Source: Myroides profundi
GTDB taxonomy: Bacteria > Bacteroidota > Bacteroidia > Flavobacteriales > Flavobacteriaceae
Assembly: GCF_000833025.1 (NCBI RefSeq)
Contig: NZ_CP010817.1
Coordinates: forward strand, 2,728,001 to 2,792,000
Reading direction: 5' to 3'
Length of the DNA: 64,000 nt
How positions within the stretch are numbered: position 1 is the stretch's first letter; each line of letters starts with the position of its first letter. Positions 1 through 8,332 of the stretch are shown in pieces. The notes under the pieces were generated by a model that had not been told where the DNA came from, did no database searches, and saw only the letters and a list, made by a program, of their open reading frames with translations. A program made the translations under genes and the position numbers.

Positions 1-44
1 TATCAAACCATTGATTTTTTTACAAAAAAAAGTAATATTTTACC

Positions 45-76
45 TTGGTACTTTTAAATAAAAAGCAATATATTTG
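45..76 (+). promoter_or_regulatory. Probable promoter of the tRNA-Arg genes
   Basis: A TTG at 45-47 lies 21 bp before TATATTTG at 69-76. This fits the Bacteroidota sigma-A pattern (TTG about -33, TAnnTTTG about -7). It is about 70 bp upstream of the first tRNA-Arg. Based on pattern only. Confidence 0.5.
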
Positions 77-147
77 CCACGTCAAAAAAAACAAGGTATA
101 CACCTTCTAAAATTGACAATTTTTAATCTCTTTTATAAAGATTAAAT

Positions 148-221
148 GGTCCAATAGCTCAGCTGGATAGAGCAACTGCCTTCTAAGCAGTAGGTCTCAG
201 GTTCGAATCCTGATTGGATCA
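148..221 (+). tRNA. tRNA-Arg (anticodon TCT)
   Basis: A 74-nt cloverleaf. The acceptor arm GGTCCAA pairs with TTGGATC, with A as discriminator. The anticodon stem encloses a loop with TCT, reading AGA codons. The T arm carries GGTTCGAATCC. CCA is not encoded. It is identical to the copy at 305-378. Confidence 0.95.
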
Positions 222-304
222 CTAAAACACTTCTAAGTTAAGGAGTTTTTATCCTAAACTATCAATTTTGATAGATAATTTTAATCTATTTTATAAGATT
301 AAAT

Positions 305-378
305 GGTCCAATAGCTCAGCTGGATAGAGCAACTGCCTTCTAAGCAGTAGGTCTCAGGTTCGAATCCTGATTGGATCA
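305..378 (+). tRNA. tRNA-Arg (anticodon TCT), second copy
   Basis: A 74-nt tRNA identical in sequence to the copy at 148-221. The roughly 25 bp in front (280-304) also match the bases in front of the first copy almost perfectly, so the unit was tandemly duplicated together with its leader. A strong terminator follows. Confidence 0.95.
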
Positions 379-383
379 CTAAA

Positions 384-415
384 AAAAGCCCTTGTTATTT
401 CTAACAAGGGCTTTT
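384..415. terminator. Bidirectional terminator
   Basis: A perfect 14-bp stem (384-397 with 402-415) closes a TTTC loop and has A and T tracts at its ends. It lies between the tRNA genes (plus strand) and the GNAT gene (minus strand), so it can stop both transcripts. Confidence 0.85.
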
Positions 416-418
416 TAT

Positions 419-898
419 TTATATACTCATTTTTAGCATAACCATATCGCGAAGCTGAATACCGTTTTCTATAATTAGCTCTTCATAATTCTCTATAAAG
501 AAGTCTTTCTTTACATCATACTTCACAAAGCCATTGCGTTCATAAAATCGTATTTGATCTACTCCACAATCTGCTGTACCTACTATGATCTGACAATAGC
601 CTCCTACTCTTGCAAGTCGGATAACCTCTTTTATCAACAGACTCCCTATTCCCTTGCCCTGAAGCTCAGCAGACACCGCTATATTCTTTAGTTCTACGAT
701 ATTCTTATCTATAGGATACAGGCAGAATACTGCTAAATCACTACTACCCTCTCTCACAACGTATACATCACTATCAAAAACATACTTATCAATCGCTTGG
801 ACAGTCTCATCAGCTAATAATAACAAAGGATAAGGCAATAATAGACTATTTTCAATTCGCTCAACCTTATATTGAGGATATACTTCTTCTAAATACAT
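419..898 (-). CDS. GNAT family N-acetyltransferase
   Basis: A 159-residue single-domain GNAT protein predicted to transfer an acetyl group from acetyl-CoA to an amine; the substrate is unknown. The acetyl-CoA pyrophosphate loop QGKGIG is at residues 80-85, after the beta-4 strand NIAVS. The conserved FYERNGF of the last helix-strand unit is at 118-124. Length is normal for the family. It has no signal peptide, so it should be cytoplasmic. It is transcribed alone, and its stop abuts the terminator shared with the tRNA genes. Confidence 0.85.
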   Translation of the reverse strand: MYLEEVYPQYKVERIENSLLLPYPLLLLADETVQAIDKYVFDSDVYVVREGSSDLAVFCLYPIDKNIVELKNIAVSAELQGKGIGSLLIKEVIRLARVGGYCQIIVGTADCGVDQIRFYERNGFVKYDVKKDFFIENYEELIIENGIQLRDMVMLKMSI

Positions 899-1771
899 AT
901 TGTGATATTTTGTTCTCTATATTAAACCAAGATCCCCCTCAACCAAACACTTTGTGCATAGTTGATTCTAAATATTACAACTGTAGTTTTCTGTTTAAGA
1001 GGAACCTTAGACCAGAGACAAATATACTATTAATTACGAAGTGTAATCAGATGTCTTCTGTAGTAAATAAGTAATGAATATAGCCTTAGCGGCTATCATA
1101 ATTAAAAAGATACAAAGTATACTTTTCATCGCTGAAGAAAAATAAAGTCACTCCCTATATTAGGTAGTAGACTCAGATGGTTATATTAAAATAGTATACC
1201 ATACAATCTATTTCAATATTTGTCCCCACAATTACCATCTTCGTCTTTTAGTGACTTTATAATATACAATATAGTTAGCTACTTATTCTTTTCCACCCGA
1301 TTTATCTGGAAACAACAATTGGGCAGATAGTTAATAAAATAAACTACTAAACATTGTATCATTCTTCATGTTATATAGTAATTCTCATAACGCTTTTCTA
1401 ACTTTGAGTATTTGCTTAGCATTTACAGGTACAAATATAGTGGTGTTCTCGCTTATAACTTATATCCAAATTCATACTTTAAGAAAGTATAAGTTTAAAA
1501 CTTTAAAAATGTTAATAAAATATTAATTCCAAAGCCATTTAAAGATAATAAAATCACAAAACAAGCTATAATTCAACATCTTAACACAATACCCCTATCT
1601 ACATTTTCATCAAGTTAATCATGTTTAAAATCAGTTTTAACTACATTGATTTCTATAACAGACTTCATCTTATTCTCTATTTGTGCTATATATATTTTTA
1701 TTCTACTTTTACTACAACTAGAGTTACCTTCATCACACTAGTCAAACCTGAATCTTTTTAAAAATCTAACC
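899..1771. other. Long intergenic region, AT-rich
   Basis: No ORF over 60 codons is present. It contains a 31-codon candidate small ORF on the minus strand (1034-1129) and an 11-bp perfect inverted repeat, ATAAAGTCACT at 1142-1152 and its complement at 1250-1260, enclosing about 97 bp. No tRNA, IS ends or strong terminator were seen. Confidence 0.5.
1034..1129 (-). CDS. Candidate small hydrophobic peptide (31 aa)
   Basis: ATG to TAA encodes 31 residues beginning MKSILCIFLIMIAAK. A lysine start, a hydrophobic run over residues 4-22 and a short polar tail make it look like a one-pass membrane peptide or an isolated signal peptide. It stands alone in a gene-poor stretch. It could equally be a chance ORF or the remains of a longer secreted-protein gene. 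No function is proposed. Confidence 0.22.
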   Translation of the reverse strand: MKSILCIFLIMIAAKAIFITYLLQKTSDYTS

Positions 1772-3823
1772 ATGTATTCTCGCTCTTCCCTATTAGCATT
1801 ACTTGACACTCTTACTCAATACTGTAAGCGAATATCTGTAAGACACTATGTAGAATACATCCTATGTAGCTTGCTAATTATAGGCATGTTTGGTTGTCAA
1901 AAAACAACAGTAAAAACAAATCACTTTAGCAATCAAAAAATATTAGACAATATCGAATCTAATGAGAAGTCAGTACTCGAAAACCAATATACACTAGACT
2001 CTTTATTCGCAATAACGAAAGAAACAGACCCTAGGAGCCCACAATTAATCGATATCGCTTCTAAAGCATATAATCTAGAGCTATATGATCAATACTTTAG
2101 ATATTCTAAGGAAATCAATCAAATAGCAACTAAGAACAATGACTCCCTAGTAGTAGCTAAATCATTATGGTATATCGGAGATTACTACGATTATAAAATG
2201 CAATTAGATAGTGCATACATATACTTTGACCAAGCAGAACAGATATACCTAAATACTAAATCTTATGTAGACGTTGCTAAAATGCAACAATATAAATCTA
2301 TAGTTTTATTTAGAGAAGGATTATACAATGAGGCCGAAAATAAAGCACTAGAAGCTCTTGAAATTCTTGAAAGATTACCAAAAGATAGATTGCTCTATGA
2401 AATAAACTTAAATTTAGGTAATATCTTAGATCTAAATCAACAGCCTAATGAAGCACTTCTCTATTACTCAGAAGCTATTCATATCTTAGAGTATTTATAC
2501 CATAATAAGCTTATATCTAATGAAAGTTTTCTTGAATCTAAAGCACATTGTTACAACAATATAGGTAATCTATATTTAAACCAAAAAGCTTATCTTAATG
2601 CTGAAACTTATTTAACCTATGGATATGATATACTTATTGAATTAACTATTGAAAATGAACTATATACTGTTTTATTAACCAACCTAGGAACATTAAATAC
2701 AAGTTTAAATAAACCTAATGAAGCGCAAAAAAATTTACTTGAATCTTTAAAAATCAGTCAAGAAAAAAAATATAAACAAAGTATATCTGCTAACAACTTT
2801 AGATTAGGCGAATTGGCTCTTAGACAAAAAGATACTGTACAAGCTATTCAATATTATAAAAAAGCATATGCTTTTTCTACTAAAAACAAAGCCAATAATA
2901 CTATTTTAAAAAGCTTAAAAGCACTTAGTTTAACAGACAAACAAGACGCTACCAAATACATTAGTCTATATTATACTTTTAATGACAGTATCAATAAACT
3001 ACAGATCAGTAAGAGAAATAAATTTGCAAGAATTAAATATGAAAGTGAGAAATTAGAAAAGAATATAGTCAACCTAAAAAAGGAGAATTCTCAACTACTG
3101 ATCACTTCTATCATCATTGTACTAATAGCTATTATTCTACTATTTATCATTCTATACAGAAATAATATAAAAAAATATACCTTCTTAAAGCAAGATCAAG
3201 AAAATAAAGAATTAATATTCAAGCTACTATTAGATCAAGAACAATTATCTCAAGATGTCTTAACGAAAGAGCGAGAGAGAATTAGTCAGGAGCTACATGA
3301 CGGAATCATTAACTCTCTTTTTATCATTCGCTTAAGTTTGGGAAATTCTAAAGAAAACCTTCCCATACTTAATGAAATAGAAAAAGTACAAAATCAAATC
3401 AGACTAATCTCTCATGACCTCAAAAATCACGAGTTTATTCAACAAGGGTTCTCAGAGATTATCTCCCAATTAGTCATTCAAAACAGTACCGAATCTCAAA
3501 AGTTTCAACTTATCATATCCAAAAACTATAAATGGGATAAGGTTAGCTATGATGATAAAATAAATATCTATAGAATACTACAAGAAGCAATACAGAATGT
3601 AATCAAACACTCCCAAGCTAAAAACTGTATAATCTCTATCTTTAAAACAGAGACTAGTGATAGAATAACCATCACAGATGACGGAATAGGGTTTAACTAC
3701 TCTAAAGTTAAGAATAGTAATGGACTCAAAAATATTAGTAATAGAGCCAAACAGCTTCATGCCTCACTAGAGGTCAATTCGACAACTCAAGGAACTGTAA
3801 TTATCATCAATATACCTCATTAA
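1772..3823 (+). CDS. TPR-containing sensor histidine kinase (HisKA_3 / HATPase)
   Basis: 683 residues. A hydrophobic N-terminus ends in a lipobox-like MFGC (Cys42), followed by a helical TPR-like domain (about 80-400), a coiled stretch (about 410-440), one membrane segment (about 442-462), a HisKA_3 phosphoacceptor motif ERERISQELHDG with His509, and a C-terminal HATPase domain. The ATPase domain has its N box around Asn609 and DDGIGF at 636-641. This is the NarX/DesK-like class common in Flavobacteria. The response regulator at 4330 is its obvious partner. The N-terminus before the lipobox is unusually long, but there is no other ATG between residue 1 and Met39. Confidence 0.88.
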   Translation: MYSRSSLLALLDTLTQYCKRISVRHYVEYILCSLLIIGMFGCQKTTVKTNHFSNQKILDNIESNEKSVLENQYTLDSLFAITKETDPRSPQLIDIASKAYNLELYDQYFRYSKEINQIATKNNDSLVVAKSLWYIGDYYDYKMQLDSAYIYFDQAEQIYLNTKSYVDVAKMQQYKSIVLFREGLYNEAENKALEALEILERLPKDRLLYEINLNLGNILDLNQQPNEALLYYSEAIHILEYLYHNKLISNESFLESKAHCYNNIGNLYLNQKAYLNAETYLTYGYDILIELTIENELYTVLLTNLGTLNTSLNKPNEAQKNLLESLKISQEKKYKQSISANNFRLGELALRQKDTVQAIQYYKKAYAFSTKNKANNTILKSLKALSLTDKQDATKYISLYYTFNDSINKLQISKRNKFARIKYESEKLEKNIVNLKKENSQLLITSIIIVLIAIILLFIILYRNNIKKYTFLKQDQENKELIFKLLLDQEQLSQDVLTKERERISQELHDGIINSLFIIRLSLGNSKENLPILNEIEKVQNQIRLISHDLKNHEFIQQGFSEIISQLVIQNSTESQKFQLIISKNYKWDKVSYDDKINIYRILQEAIQNVIKHSQAKNCIISIFKTETSDRITITDDGIGFNYSKVKNSNGLKNISNRAKQLHASLEVNSTTQGTVIIINIPH

Positions 3824-3826
3824 AAA

Positions 3827-3851
3827 AGAGGTTATCTATGCGATAACCTCT
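3827..3851 (-). terminator. Rho-independent terminator
   Basis: A 10-bp perfect stem (827-836 with 842-851 of this kilobase) with a TATGC loop. The T tract is on the minus strand, so it best serves the small lipoprotein gene that ends at 3954. It also sits just after the kinase stop codon. Confidence 0.65.
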
Positions 3852-3953
3852 CTTAAAAAAAAAATCGAAATAAATTCGATGACATCGTATATACAGATGG
3901 AATAAATCTATGACACCTTTAATCTTTTAGACTAACTAATTCAGATGTATATA

Positions 3954-4178
3954 CTATTTCTTTCCTTTATCAACAGACTTATCAATATTATCCGCACTTT
4001 CCATTTCTTGTCCAAATGATCTTGTCTGGATAGAATCTCTTACTGTACTGAACTCCCCACCTTTAAATGAGTCTGAAGCATTTAGAGGTTTGCTTTCTTT
4101 CTCTAAAGGATCAACACTACATGAGTAAACTGTTAAACTCAAGATAGCAGCACAAGCATAAATAATTTTTTTGTTCAT
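3954..4178 (-). CDS. Small lipoprotein (74 aa)
   Basis: Not a recognised family. The N-terminus (KK, then a hydrophobic stretch) ends in the lipobox VYSC with Cys20, giving a mature chain of about 55 mostly polar residues with many Ser, Asp and Lys. It should be a membrane-anchored periplasmic or surface lipoprotein. It is transcribed against the kinase and diverges from the response regulator at 4330, with about 150 bp between. That position suggests it is controlled by, or feeds back on, the two-component system, but this is inference. Confidence 0.6.
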   Translation of the reverse strand: MNKKIIYACAAILSLTVYSCSVDPLEKESKPLNASDSFKGGEFSTVRDSIQTRSFGQEMESADNIDKSVDKGKK

Positions 4179-4229
4179 ATTATTTTCTTTTGTTATTCTT
4201 CTTCTATACTTTTACTTTATATGACAAGC

Positions 4230-4247
4230 AGTGTACCATACTACACT
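4230..4247. promoter_or_regulatory. Possible operator in the divergent intergenic region
   Basis: AGTGTA at 4230-4235 and TACACT at 4242-4247 form an inverted repeat with a 6-bp spacer. It lies between the small lipoprotein gene and the divergent response regulator gene. The half-sites extend imperfectly to 8 bp. Its position and symmetry suit a dimeric regulator. Confidence 0.3.
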
Positions 4248-4329
4248 ACTTTTTTACATCCTTTCAAAAATACAAATGAGTTTTTTAATCTAATGACTTG
4301 AAAAACTTCAAAAATGTTAATTTTTATAA

Positions 4330-4974
4330 ATGAAGCTATCTTACAATTTTCTTATCATAGATGATCATCCAATGATTATCAATGGCTATAAAGCTATTAT
4401 CCAAAGCAAATATGAGGCTCCTGTCTTCTATGAAGCTACTAATATAGAAGATGCCATAACACTGGTAGATACTGTAGAAAAAGTAGATTTCTTACTACTA
4501 GATTACAATATAGGTAAACCCTATAATGATATTGAGAATGGAATAGACTTAGCTAAATTCTTAGCCGATAAATACGACGGGGTAAAAATATTAGTGATTA
4601 CTGCACATGAGGAAATTACTATCGTATATAATATCCATAAAAAAGTAAGACCTCACGCTTTACTGATAAAATCAGATGTAAATACAGATGAGCTAATCCT
4701 AGCAATAGAAAACACAATAAAAGGAAATATCTATAGGTCTAGCAAAGCACAACAAGCTCTAATATCTATGAATCAACGTGCAGTCTTGCTTCAAGAAGAC
4801 AATATCCAAATCTTAATGTTATTAGACAAGGGGTATAAAGTTCAAGAAATACCAACTTTAATTCATAAGAGTCTAAGTTCTGTACAGCGTAATATCGGAC
4901 TATTAAAAGAGGTATTTAATGTAACAGAAAATAGTGGTCTACTGAGAGAGGCTAAAAAGCAAGGTTTTATATAA
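4330..4974 (+). CDS. NarL/LuxR-type response regulator
   Basis: 214 residues. An N-terminal receiver domain (1-130) has the acidic pair DD at 11-12, phosphoacceptor Asp58 in LLLDYN and the conserved Lys114. A C-terminal helix-turn-helix (about 157-212) is divergent but ends in REAKKQGFI, as LuxR-type regulators do. It should be phosphorylated by the kinase at 1772 and bind DNA. It is separated from the kinase by the small lipoprotein gene on the other strand, so the pair is not a simple operon. Confidence 0.85.
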   Translation: MKLSYNFLIIDDHPMIINGYKAIIQSKYEAPVFYEATNIEDAITLVDTVEKVDFLLLDYNIGKPYNDIENGIDLAKFLADKYDGVKILVITAHEEITIVYNIHKKVRPHALLIKSDVNTDELILAIENTIKGNIYRSSKAQQALISMNQRAVLLQEDNIQILMLLDKGYKVQEIPTLIHKSLSSVQRNIGLLKEVFNVTENSGLLREAKKQGFI

Positions 4975-5010
4975 CCTTCTAATTATCAACACTCATCTTT
5001 TAAATAAAAT

Positions 5011-5040
5011 AGGAATCACCATAAGGTGGTTCCTTGTTTT
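5011..5040 (+). terminator. Terminator of the response regulator gene
   Basis: A 10-bp stem (one G-T pair) at 5011-5020 and 5025-5034, with loop ATAA, followed by TGTTTT. It lies 36 bp after the stop codon. Confidence 0.7.
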
Positions 5041-5271
5041 TAGGTTAACATATAGACTTCTGTAAAACTCAGGCAGTTCCCATTTAATTAACTCTAAAGA
5101 AAACTGTCAATTAAAAAAATTTGGTTATCCTTTCTTGTTTTTATATATTGAAACTTCAATCATACATAGAAAGCATTCTGTTTTCTATAAAACAATAAAA
5201 CTCATTTATAAAGAACTTTTACTAAAAGAGAAATCTTTATAACCTATTTTTTTAAACAAAAAACATAAAGT

Positions 5272-6261
5272 ATGAATACCATAAAAGTATTAAACTCAGA
5301 AGACATAAAACAATTGGTTTCTATAGAAGAAGCAATAGAAACGGTTGTGGATGCTTATGTTGAACTATCTAATAATACAGCTGAAATGCCTGAGCGAGTA
5401 ATAACAGGTCTAGGTAATGACTATCTAGATATCTTTTTTAAACCATCGTTAATTTCCAATATCAATACAGCAGGCGTTAAACTTTTAAGCATACGCAAAC
5501 AAGGCGGTGTTAATGGTCATCCTGCTATACAAGGACTAGTTATATTAATTGACTCAGAAAACAACCTTACTCAAGCAATAGTGGATGGTTCTCATCTTAC
5601 TGCCTTAAGAACAGGAGGTGCTTCTGGGGTAGCAACTCGTTATTTAGCTAGAAAAGACTCCTCTGTAATGGCTCTATTTGGAGCTGGAGCACAAGCGTAT
5701 ACACAATTTGAAGCTGTATGTGCAGAAAGGCCTATTAAAAAAGCGTATCTATTCGGTAGTTCTAAGAACAGTAAGTCCGTTCAAACATTCATCGAATACT
5801 ACAAAGACAAATCTGATGTAGAGATTATAGCTGCAGATGATTTAGAGGTTCTTGCTAATGTAGATATTATTTGTACAGTTACCCCTTCTGCAACGCCTTT
5901 ATTTAAAACTTCTCATCTCAAAAAAGGAGTACATATCAACGCGGCTGGATCCTATAGTCCAACTATGCATGAGTTACCTGAAGATATCTTTATGAATAGT
6001 TCTTTGTTTGTAGATCATGAAGATTCTTGTTTTTCTTCAACTGCTGATATCCTTGTACCACTAGAAAAAGCATTATTACCAGAGGAGAATTATAAAGGAG
6101 AAATCGGAGATTTAATCTTAGGTAGAATTCAAGGAAGAACAAGTGACTCTGAGATAACAGTCTTTAAAAATGTTGGTATCGCAATCCAAGATTTAATTAC
6201 CGCTAAATATGCCTATGACAAGGCTTGCAGAGAAAACTTAGGTACTTCTATAAAAATGTAA
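5272..6261 (+). CDS. Ornithine cyclodeaminase / mu-crystallin family protein
   Basis: 329 residues, the usual length of this NAD(P)-dependent family, which includes ornithine cyclodeaminase, alanine dehydrogenase and ketimine reductases. The Rossmann nucleotide loop GAGAQA is at about 137-142. Upstream lie GVKLLS with the family lysine (about 70) and TALRTGGASG (about 110-119). The later ADILVPLEKAL matches the family's conserved acidic/proline segment. It has no signal peptide and no metabolic neighbours, so the exact substrate cannot be assigned. Confidence 0.82.
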   Translation: MNTIKVLNSEDIKQLVSIEEAIETVVDAYVELSNNTAEMPERVITGLGNDYLDIFFKPSLISNINTAGVKLLSIRKQGGVNGHPAIQGLVILIDSENNLTQAIVDGSHLTALRTGGASGVATRYLARKDSSVMALFGAGAQAYTQFEAVCAERPIKKAYLFGSSKNSKSVQTFIEYYKDKSDVEIIAADDLEVLANVDIICTVTPSATPLFKTSHLKKGVHINAAGSYSPTMHELPEDIFMNSSLFVDHEDSCFSSTADILVPLEKALLPEENYKGEIGDLILGRIQGRTSDSEITVFKNVGIAIQDLITAKYAYDKACRENLGTSIKM

Positions 6262-6356
6262 GAAAATAGTTTTTTAGAATTTAAATTCTCTAATTATAAG
6301 CATACAACTAAGTATCAAAATTGATACTTAGTTCATCTTAAACAGGTGTATAAAAG

Positions 6357-6387
6357 ACGTCTTATCAATATCGATAAGGCGTTTTTT
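6357..6387 (+). terminator. Rho-independent terminator
   Basis: A 10-bp stem (6357-6366 with 6373-6382, one G-T pair) and loop AATATC, followed by T6. It terminates the cyclodeaminase transcript. Confidence 0.75.
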
Positions 6388-6555
6388 CAATTGCATTTTG
6401 GCTTCATCTGGTAACATTCCACCCATAACTTAGAAAAATCTCTTTTGCGAATGCCATCTACCATGATTCTATTGTAAACAAACCTTAGGTCATCTCAAAG
6501 AAGCTTTAGAAGTTACTTAAATAACTATTAGGTTCTTTTAAGAAAGATTTTCTTC

Positions 6556-6596
6556 ATACCTTATATTTACTAGATTTGCGAGTAAGTATAAGGTAT
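6556..6596 (+). promoter_or_regulatory. Palindrome-embedded promoter, copy 1
   Basis: A -7-like box TAGATTTG (6571-6578) lies in the 11-nt loop between 15-bp inverted arms (6556-6570 and 6582-6596, one G-T pair). It is about 50 bp upstream of the propeller gene ATG. The same arrangement, with perfect 16-bp arms, precedes the second copy. It may be a promoter overlapped by an operator. Confidence 0.5.
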
Positions 6597-6627
6597 TCTT
6601 ATTTACACAAAAAACGACTAATCAACA

Positions 6628-8085
6628 ATGAAAAAAATACTATTATTCTCTTTACTCCTAATTGGAATTAATACATATGGACAGTATTTGTACCCGGTAA
6701 AAGTAGAAAATTGTAAAATAGATAGGTTCTGCCTTGACTGTGGTGATACATTAGCAGGGTATGATCAAAAAGCTTTTACGAAACTTGAACAAGAGCTAAA
6801 CAAAGAGTTAGATCTTAATAAGCTTACTGGAAGAATAGGATTTCAGGTTTTAGTAGCTCCTAATAAAACTGGTTGCGTTATAAGTCACACAGATGAATCA
6901 AATAGTACAGTGACAAAAAAAATAATTGAAAAACTAAACAAGTTTAAAAAGTGGACTCCTTCTATAACAGATGGTAAAATAGAACTAAAGACTTCTATAA
7001 ACGTTGTCTTTGAAATTCAAAACAATACTATATCTGGTGAGATTGTTAGAGTAGATTTTGCTGAATTTGAAAAATCTTTTGATTACCCTACTGATCCAGA
7101 AATCTTAAACAACACCTACCAATACAAAAATGAAAGTCTATCTAATTACACCATATCAGTTTGGGATACTAAAAACTCTAACTTACACAATAACAATATA
7201 ATGAAAATTGCTGTAGACAAATCTGAATTGGTTTGGGTAATATCTTCTTTTGAACTACTAACTTTTAATGGAAAAGACTTTAAAAAAATGCAATACAATG
7301 ATTCTCTTAATGACCCGGGATATCATCGTATTTTAATAGATACTAATGATATAGTTTGGTTAAATCAAGATAGAGAAATATATTCTATCAAAAACCATAA
7401 ATGGCAAAAACACCCACTAAATTTATCATATGATAACAGTGTCTATAACATTACAGAAAATCCTAAAAAACAAGAAATTTTCGTAAGTTTTGAAGGTGGA
7501 TTAGCAATTTATAATAACCAGAGATGGGATTTTCTTCATCAAGAAATATTAAAAAAACTTCCTTCAAATAGAATTAATTTTACACAAAGAGATTCTAATA
7601 ATAAGTTATGGATAAGCACCTTCAATGGAAGTGTTGTACTTAATAAAAACAATGAATTAGTTAAATTAGAACATCTCACTAGCCTTCTTAAAAATAAATA
7701 TATTAATTCTATGGATGAGGATCAAAATGGTAATCTGTACTTCTTATTTGGTGAATTTGATATTAAAAAAGATATGCAAGGTCAAAGTGGTGTAATTATT
7801 TATTATTTAAATAATACATTTACTCAATTTTCCATAGAAAACTCTGGAATTGCTACTGATAACAGTTTTTCAAAATTACTTTACGACAAAGAAGAGGATA
7901 TTTTATGGATTGCCACTTATAATGCAGGGCTTATTAGGTATGATTTAAAAAAAGACTCTTGGGAGAATTATCACAGCAAAAACTCAATGCTCCCTACCTC
8001 TAAAATTACAGATATGGCTTTTGATAAAAACTATAATCTATATTTAGCTACTGACCAAGGCCTTGTTAAATTAGAAAAAAGATAA
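6628..8085 (+). CDS. Secreted TonB-C-like / two-component-regulator propeller protein, copy 1
   Basis: 485 residues. A signal peptide (1-19, ending TYGQ) is followed by a domain (about 45-135) resembling the TonB C-terminal fold: GRIGFQVLVAPNKTG, then KFKKWTPSITDGK and a strand-rich end. The rest (about 160-485) has repeated blades with WVIS, LWIST and LWIATYNAGLIRYD motifs typical of Reg_prop beta-propellers. No kinase domain follows, so it is not itself a sensor kinase. It is probably periplasmic or on the surface. Residues about 22-150 and the last 60 are nearly identical to copy 2 at 8333, while the middle has diverged. Function unknown. Confidence 0.72.
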   Translation: MKKILLFSLLLIGINTYGQYLYPVKVENCKIDRFCLDCGDTLAGYDQKAFTKLEQELNKELDLNKLTGRIGFQVLVAPNKTGCVISHTDESNSTVTKKIIEKLNKFKKWTPSITDGKIELKTSINVVFEIQNNTISGEIVRVDFAEFEKSFDYPTDPEILNNTYQYKNESLSNYTISVWDTKNSNLHNNNIMKIAVDKSELVWVISSFELLTFNGKDFKKMQYNDSLNDPGYHRILIDTNDIVWLNQDREIYSIKNHKWQKHPLNLSYDNSVYNITENPKKQEIFVSFEGGLAIYNNQRWDFLHQEILKKLPSNRINFTQRDSNNKLWISTFNGSVVLNKNNELVKLEHLTSLLKNKYINSMDEDQNGNLYFLFGEFDIKKDMQGQSGVIIYYLNNTFTQFSIENSGIATDNSFSKLLYDKEEDILWIATYNAGLIRYDLKKDSWENYHSKNSMLPTSKITDMAFDKNYNLYLATDQGLVKLEKR

Positions 8086-8332
8086 TTTTTACTAGTGATT
8101 TGTAGGCTTCATCTAGTGGCACTCCACCCATAACTTAGAAAAATCTCTTTTGCGAATGCCATCTACCATAATTCTATTGTAAACAAACCTTACGTCATCT
8201 CAAAGAAGCTTTAGAAGTTACTTAAATAACTATTAGGTTCTTTTAAGAAAGATTTTCTTAATACCTTATATTTACTAGATTTGCGAGTAAATATAAGGTA
8301 TTCTTATTTACACAAAAAACGACTAATCAACA
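8086..8332. other. Duplicated intergenic block between the propeller genes
   Basis: From about 8107 this is a near-copy of 6402-6627. It includes the same palindrome-embedded promoter and the same minus-strand codon run (here truncated, ending ECH then stop). It marks a tandem duplication unit of about 1.7 kb. Confidence 0.75.
8260..8302 (+). promoter_or_regulatory. Palindrome-embedded promoter, copy 2
   Basis: Perfect 16-bp inverted arms (8260-8275 and 8287-8302) enclose an 11-nt loop that starts with the -7-like box TAGATTTG. It lies 31 bp before the ATG of the second propeller gene. The single G-T mismatch seen in copy 1 is an A-T pair here. Confidence 0.5.

Larger units (their letters stand above)
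6262..6627. other. Intergenic region with two hairpins and a duplicated upstream block
   Basis: First comes a perfect 13-bp inverted repeat with a 2-nt loop (6306-6333), without a T tract. Then a terminator (6357-6387). From about 6402 to 6627 the sequence is repeated almost exactly in front of the second propeller gene (about 8107-8332). The minus strand of 6410-6500 reads as about 30 sensible codons (DLRFVYNRIMVDGIRK and on), possibly an old gene end. Confidence 0.6.

Noticed and set aside
8260-8302. Invertible promoter (phase-variable inversion) at the propeller genes
   Set aside because: Arms flank only 11 bp, both copies have the loop in the same orientation, and no invertase gene is nearby. 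An operator or hairpin is simpler.
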